Source: Ridgeia piscesae (Eukaryota; Annelida; Polychaeta; Sabellida; Siboglinidae). Taken from it: 64,000 nt of DNA. The notes under the pieces were generated by a model. That model had not been told where the DNA came from, ran no database searches, and was given only the letters and a program-made list of their open reading frames with translations. Numbering within the stretch: the stretch's first letter is position 1; each line of letters begins with the position of its first letter. Below, in pieces: positions 58,491 through 64,000 of the stretch. The position numbers and the translations under genes are program-made. The DNA lies in the NCBI GenBank assembly GCA_025642075.2, contig JAODUO010000130.1, positions 210,001 to 274,000 on the forward strand. The letters run 5' to 3'.

Positions 58491-59984
58491 CATAATATGT
58501 ACTATGATTTCTTTTTGACTTTTCTAATTTATTTGCTAGCGTTTCTTGATGAGTGGCGTCACCTAATTCATGGCTTACGGCAACACCTGACGTCACCAAC
58601 ACATAACCATAGTAACGACCGTGGGCCTATGTAAGTACATTTGTGTAGACCTACTGTTGATGACTCGAATGTTGAACGTTACGACAGAACAAGCAAACGT
58701 TTATCAATATAATCGGATTCACCCAATCATAAAAGAAAACATACATTTTTGAACTATGATTTTGTCAACGATCTGTAGAAATATTTAGTGCCATCTTCAG
58801 GTAAAAAACAAAAAACAAATTACAAAAACACTTTAACGATACTAATCTCACGATAAATTCAATACAATTTGCTACAGCTACCATAAACTTTGAAAACATA
58901 AGTATAAGTACGAGAAAGCCAAGTGTTATTCTAGTACGCCTAAAACAAAATCTATATTTTTATTTACATAAGAACAGATCGTGACTGACTGGTCAAGCAT
59001 ATTCCACCCCACTGGTCAAGCATCACGTGCAGTGCGTTGGCCTATTTATAGCCATGACCAGATGTGTCTGTTGTTGTCATTTAGCGTGGGCGTGTTCTAG
59101 CGTGCACCAGAACAAATACAAGACGACACATAATATGTAACACTCGGAAACAGCTGACCGTACACGCACGGGTCGGGGATGGCGGGTTCCGTGTCGCCAG
59201 AACGACTAGCGTGACAAACCGTCCGCCACTTGGCACTTACAAAGACACTCATCTAAGTGTCAGACCATACGCCTGAGGTCAGCGATTTCAACGAAACAGA
59301 CACGTCTCTTCATATTTCGAGTGCACTCGTGTTGAAAATAGAATTCATCCGGCGGCGTGTGCTCTCAGGCGAGCAAATATTTGCAATAGAAATGGCGAGG
59401 TGTTTCGGGGCACAAACAAGTCCAGACGTTTCATTGAGAAAGTAGTTCCAGCGACGGCGGAAGCGTGGGAAACATAATACCTTGTAGCAACCAAGACATT
59501 ACACGGTTAACTTCTGGGGGGAGGTTGGTTGCATGTTCCATGACCCGGAATCAGTCAGAGTTGTAATTATTGAGAGGAAGTTCGCTTAATTGATTGTCCG
59601 GAATATGGAAAATCACGACCGCGCTGAACTTGAGCGAGACTTGCGGTTAAACGAACCCACATTCGCCATACTTATTATTAATATAGTTGTTTACATTAAT
59701 ACTACGTTTCTCGGGGGAGAAGATATCATTGCGACTTGTTTCGGGATGGATTATTAAACGTACCTTGGCTGACAGCTGCTTACCAGTAACATATGTGTTA
59801 TACTATGAAAACATTATAATGTTATTAAGTAATAACAAATCTCAAACCGACAACGTCCTTTTGATCACCAAATGTCTTATAAAACCATACAATTGCAGTT
59901 TTATTTTAAAGTTCACCTCTGTAAAAAAAAACATACTGCAACACTTTCTTAGCTTCCTTCTGTCTCGAAAGACAATGGGTTGTG
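58491..59984. other. Intergenic, nothing recognised
   Basis: Mixed AT- and CG-richer sequence. No gene, RNA or repeat that I can support. Confidence 0.4.
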
Positions 59985-61415
59985 CGCCCATATTGTGTCA
60001 GTCCGGGTTGCTGCAGCGCCTGCTGTGACTGTATAGTCCGATCCTTGAGCCACAGCTGTATTTGAAGGTCTTCGCACCTCGCTCAGCGGTTGTTTCTGCC
60101 ATCTGCTTCTTGTGTTGCTTTTTCTCCTCCCACTGCTCCCGTCTCCGCCTCTCACTCGCGCGGATGCATGTCCTGATAGCAGTCCTCCAACTACTGCTGT
60201 CTGCGGCTTGTGTTTCCAAGTTTGCCGAGTTAATGCTGCCGGTCTGCATGTCATATTTGCAGATCTTTTAACCGAAAGATAGGCCTTCCTGTGGGTCTGG
60301 GGCCGGTGAAAAGCTCCCCATACTGGGTGTCCTTAGTATCCTTCTGTCCTTCTTTCGTTCTGACATGACCAAGCCAGCGCAAGCGCCTTCGTGTTTTCGC
60401 TAAGACGTCCTTGTTGGGGATGCGGTCTTGCCAAGTGATGCCCTGGATCTTTCGAAGGCAGCCCGTGTGGAACGTGTTGAGTCTACAGAGTGGTGAGCAC
60501 GCAGGCTTTATAAACGTCCATCTTGGTTTTCGTGGTCAACATAGCGTTGTCCCACACCCTGTTGGTCGGTGAGCCATTGCTGTTGCTGCCTTTCCGATCC
60601 TCTTGTCTAGTTCTGTGTCCAGAAAGAGGTTGCTGGATATGGTGGATCCGAGGTACACGAATTCTTCCACTACTTCCAACGTGTAGTCGTCTATTTGAAC
60701 GCTGGGGCACTGCAGACGTCTTGTGCTAAGATGTTGGTCTTCTTGAGACTTATTGTGAGACCAAGCTCTCTGTAGGCATGAGCAAAGGCGCTCATGAGAC
60801 GTTGCAAAACATCCTCACTGTGAGCTTTCAGAGGAGCGTCATCTGCAAAAAAGCATCTCCCGGATTAGTAGTTTCAGCAATTTGGTCTTTGCTCGCAAAT
60901 GTGCGAGGTTAAAAAGGTTCCCATCACTTGTTTTGTGGAGATATACCCCGTCTTCCGACCGATTGAAGGCAAAGGACAATAGCAGGGAGAAAACGATTCC
61001 AAAAAGTGCTGGAGCTAGTACACGTCCTTGTTTCACTCCGTTCCTAATTGATGAGGAGCCACCACGCTGGAAGTACCTTCCATGTCTTCGTGGAAGGACT
61101 TGACGATTTTCAATAGTTTTGGAGGACATCCAATCCTTTGCAGCATTGTACAGAGGCCGTTTCTGCTTACCATGCCGAAAACCTTGGTTAAATCAACGAA
61201 GGCGATGCAAAGTGGTTGCCTCTGTTCACGGCATTTCTCTTGTAGTGAGAAAATCATATCGATGATTGATCTTCCTGCTCTGAACCCGCACTGGGCCTCT
61301 GGGTACACTCGTTCTGCCAGTGACCGCAGCCTGTTCAGTGCTACTCGGGCGAAAGCCTTCCCAAAAATACTGAGGAGGGAGATTCTACGGTAGCGGTTGC
61401 AGTATTTTTATACTG
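59985..61415 (-). mobile_element. 5'-truncated, inactivated non-LTR retrotransposon (RT to 3' end)
   Basis: Minus strand. RT motifs: YRRISLLSIFGKAFARVALN near 61400, then PEAQCGFRAGRSIIDMIFSL, LCIAFVDLTKVFGMVSRNGL, NGVKQGRVLAPALFGIVFSL and DGVYLHKTSDGNLFNLAHLR. The catalytic Ala-Asp-Asp block at about 60840-60855 is split by one extra base in an A run (60847-60852). The C-terminal end has RRREQWEEKKQHKKQ and a CGSRIGLYSHSRRC zinc-finger end near 59998. The 5' half (endonuclease) is absent. Same family as the fragment in FAT4 intron b-c. Confidence 0.92.
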
Positions 61416-62197
61416 TGTGATTATATCCGGGGTACCACCACTGCAGCACCGGATGTACAAGAAATGCACGTATAAATAACTTGTATACATTGTCTAGACT
61501 TTCAGACCGGGTAGGTCTATATTGTCATTCAAATGTCGATTGCAATATATTTTCCATCTGCCTGCGTTTGACGTGTTGATAACGGAAACTATGTAAATGT
61601 CACAGGGTCAAGAAGGCGACACGACGTCTTGACAGCCAATGAATCATTGTCGTAAGTTGCGTTATCATGACAGACAAGACACACCGTGAACATTCTCATA
61701 CACGAAACCAAGGATCACCGGAAGTGTGAATTGCGTCCGACTGAATTTTTCACCAAACCGCATAAAAAAACCAACAACTTCAAGAAACGTTCGTTGATTA
61801 TGTTGTCCCCAAAAGGAATAGCCCAGTAAATTCAATTGATGCGTGGGACTAAAAAGTTATTATATTTCAAACTGCCATAGACTCATGTTTTTAAATATAC
61901 AGCTTTTGCTGATTTGATCAGCAACAATACATTCACAACAATAGCAGTAACAACAAGAAACTATTAACTGTCTAACAGTGTCGCTCGCACTCATTCCAGT
62001 CCGCTGAATAAAATTCAGGCATTCCTAGCTTTGTTATGTCAATTTTATTACAAACGATTCAGCGGCGATGGAGTGCAACAGCCATTGCATGTGCAGTTAG
62101 AATGGTAGACAGAGTGCTGGCAGTTTTACTCAAACATAATAGAACGATTTACTTCCCAAGAAACAAATACAATTTCGCCACAAACTTCTACATATAG
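61416..62197. other. Intergenic, nothing recognised
   Basis: No supported feature on either strand. Confidence 0.4.
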
Positions 62198-62198
62198 G

Positions 62199-62364
<166 letters not shown>

Positions 62365-62776
62365 GTGTTTCATGGATGTACGCTTCAGAAATATGTATCA
62401 CATGTCAGCTTTATGTACGATTCTGAAAGTCAAACCGTGGTGTGGCAGTGTAGTGTTGCAAAATAATCTGCAATCCGCCTACAGCGAAACCAAACTTGGT
62501 CCGTCGGTAGCTTTGCAGTTGGCAGCATAATATAAATTATATGTCAAAGAAGGATTTCAAAGAAAAAGGCGCCGACTTGAAACAGAACAGGTTCAGCGCT
62601 GTGCCAGATCGGTCCACCCACGCTGCCGGGACCACAGGCGTCAACCGTCGGCTACAACAATACACCGAGATAGACGTCACTCAAATGCAAATGTGTGCAA
62701 AGTTAAAAACTATACATACGCACGCACGCACGCACGCACCACATAAACACAGTACACTACACTGCTATAACAAGTC

Positions 62777-63117
<341 letters not shown>

Positions 63118-63149
63118 ACATACGTATGTATCATTAATTATATAGTATA

Positions 63150-63423
63150 TGTATATGCATATATACATATACATACACATATACATATTCTCATATACAT
63201 ATACATACATACATACATGCATCATCATACATGCATCATCATACATACATACATACATACATACATACATACATACATACATACATACATACATACATAC
63301 ATACATACATACATACATACATACATACATACATACATACAATACATACATACATACATACATACATACACACACACATATCACACACAACACACACACA
63401 ACACACCACACACATACCACACA

Positions 63424-63456
<33 letters not shown>

Positions 63457-63496
63457 TACATACATACATACATACATACATACATACATACATACA

Positions 63497-63527
<31 letters not shown>

Positions 63528-63650
63528 CATACATGCACACATATACACACATATATACATACACACATACATACATACACACACATATACCCATATAAAT
63601 ACATACATACATACACACATATATACCCATATACATACATACATACGTAC
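63150..63650. repeat. (CATA)n microsatellite with CACA interruptions
   Basis: Long CATA runs at 63190-63370 and 63450-63530, broken by CACA-rich sequence. Reverse complement of the TATG array to its left. Confidence 0.97.
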
Positions 63651-63679
63651 GTACGTACGCACGCACGCACGCACGACCA

Positions 63680-63731
<52 letters not shown>

Positions 63732-63756
63732 CTCACCACTCACTCACCACACACCA

Positions 63757-63824
<68 letters not shown>

Positions 63825-63835
63825 CAACACACAAC
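63645..63835. repeat. (CGTA), (CGCA) and (CA) microsatellites
   Basis: CGTA copies at 63645-63658, CGCA to about 63731, then imperfect CACC and pure CA to about 63823. Confidence 0.97.
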
Positions 63836-64000
63836 AACATACATACATACAACATACATATATATACAACTCGGATTTGCCTATATATGAGATCTCCCCT
63901 TACCGTCAACGCGTACCTAATAAACGCGACATGTTTCGCTATGAAGATATCGTCACGTCATCCGCCTCTGTTTGCATTGAGGTGAAAGAAATCTGCTGTT

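Overview
The window is animal (metazoan) nuclear DNA. The evidence is a multi-exon gene with GT-AG introns of about 70 bp to 7.3 kb, AT-rich introns, abundant microsatellites, several decayed non-LTR retrotransposons of animal type and a tRNA-derived SINE. Together with an invertebrate-looking FAT4 relative, this suggests a marine invertebrate such as a hemichordate, lancelet or lophotrochozoan. I cannot fix the species or phylum from the sequence.

Region 1 (1-34.7 kb, + strand) is the 3' two thirds of a giant FAT4/Fat-type cadherin gene. I resolved 19 exons whose phases join without a break from 1265 to 33725 (9,563 coding bases, 3,187 codons plus stop). They encode one partial and 17 complete cadherin repeats, the Fat-type pre-EGF region, four EGF-like modules, LamG, EGF, LamG, one membrane helix and a tail of about 530 residues. 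The first exons lie left of the window. The tail carries the short motifs I recall from FAT4. The true C-terminus appears to lie just past the apparent stop, in the +1 frame, ending in EEYV.

Region 2 (35.5-40 kb) is a decayed minus-strand LINE (endonuclease, RT and C-terminal fragments) followed by an AT-rich candidate non-autonomous DNA transposon. Region 3 (40.16-48.28 kb) is an 8.1 kb minisatellite made of three related unit types in the order A-B-C, A-B-C. The second set looks like a segmental duplication of the first, offset by about 2,589 bp.

Region 4 (48.6-51.7 kb, + strand) holds the two last exons of an unrecognised single-pass membrane protein and its 3' UTR. Region 5 (52.5-53.3 kb, minus strand) is an uninterrupted eIF4E2/4EHP reading frame with two ETS-type sites just upstream. 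Region 6 (54-64 kb) has no confident host gene. It holds a SINE, CpG-richer promoter-like sequence, a 600 bp pyrimidine-only tract ahead of one possible exon, two more LINE remnants and a dense microsatellite cluster at the right edge, including mutually inverted TATG and CATA arrays.

No undescribed multi-gene system is evident. The items most worth checking are the hidden FAT4 C-terminus, the duplicated A-B-C minisatellite, the intronless 4EHP gene and the unrecognised membrane protein.
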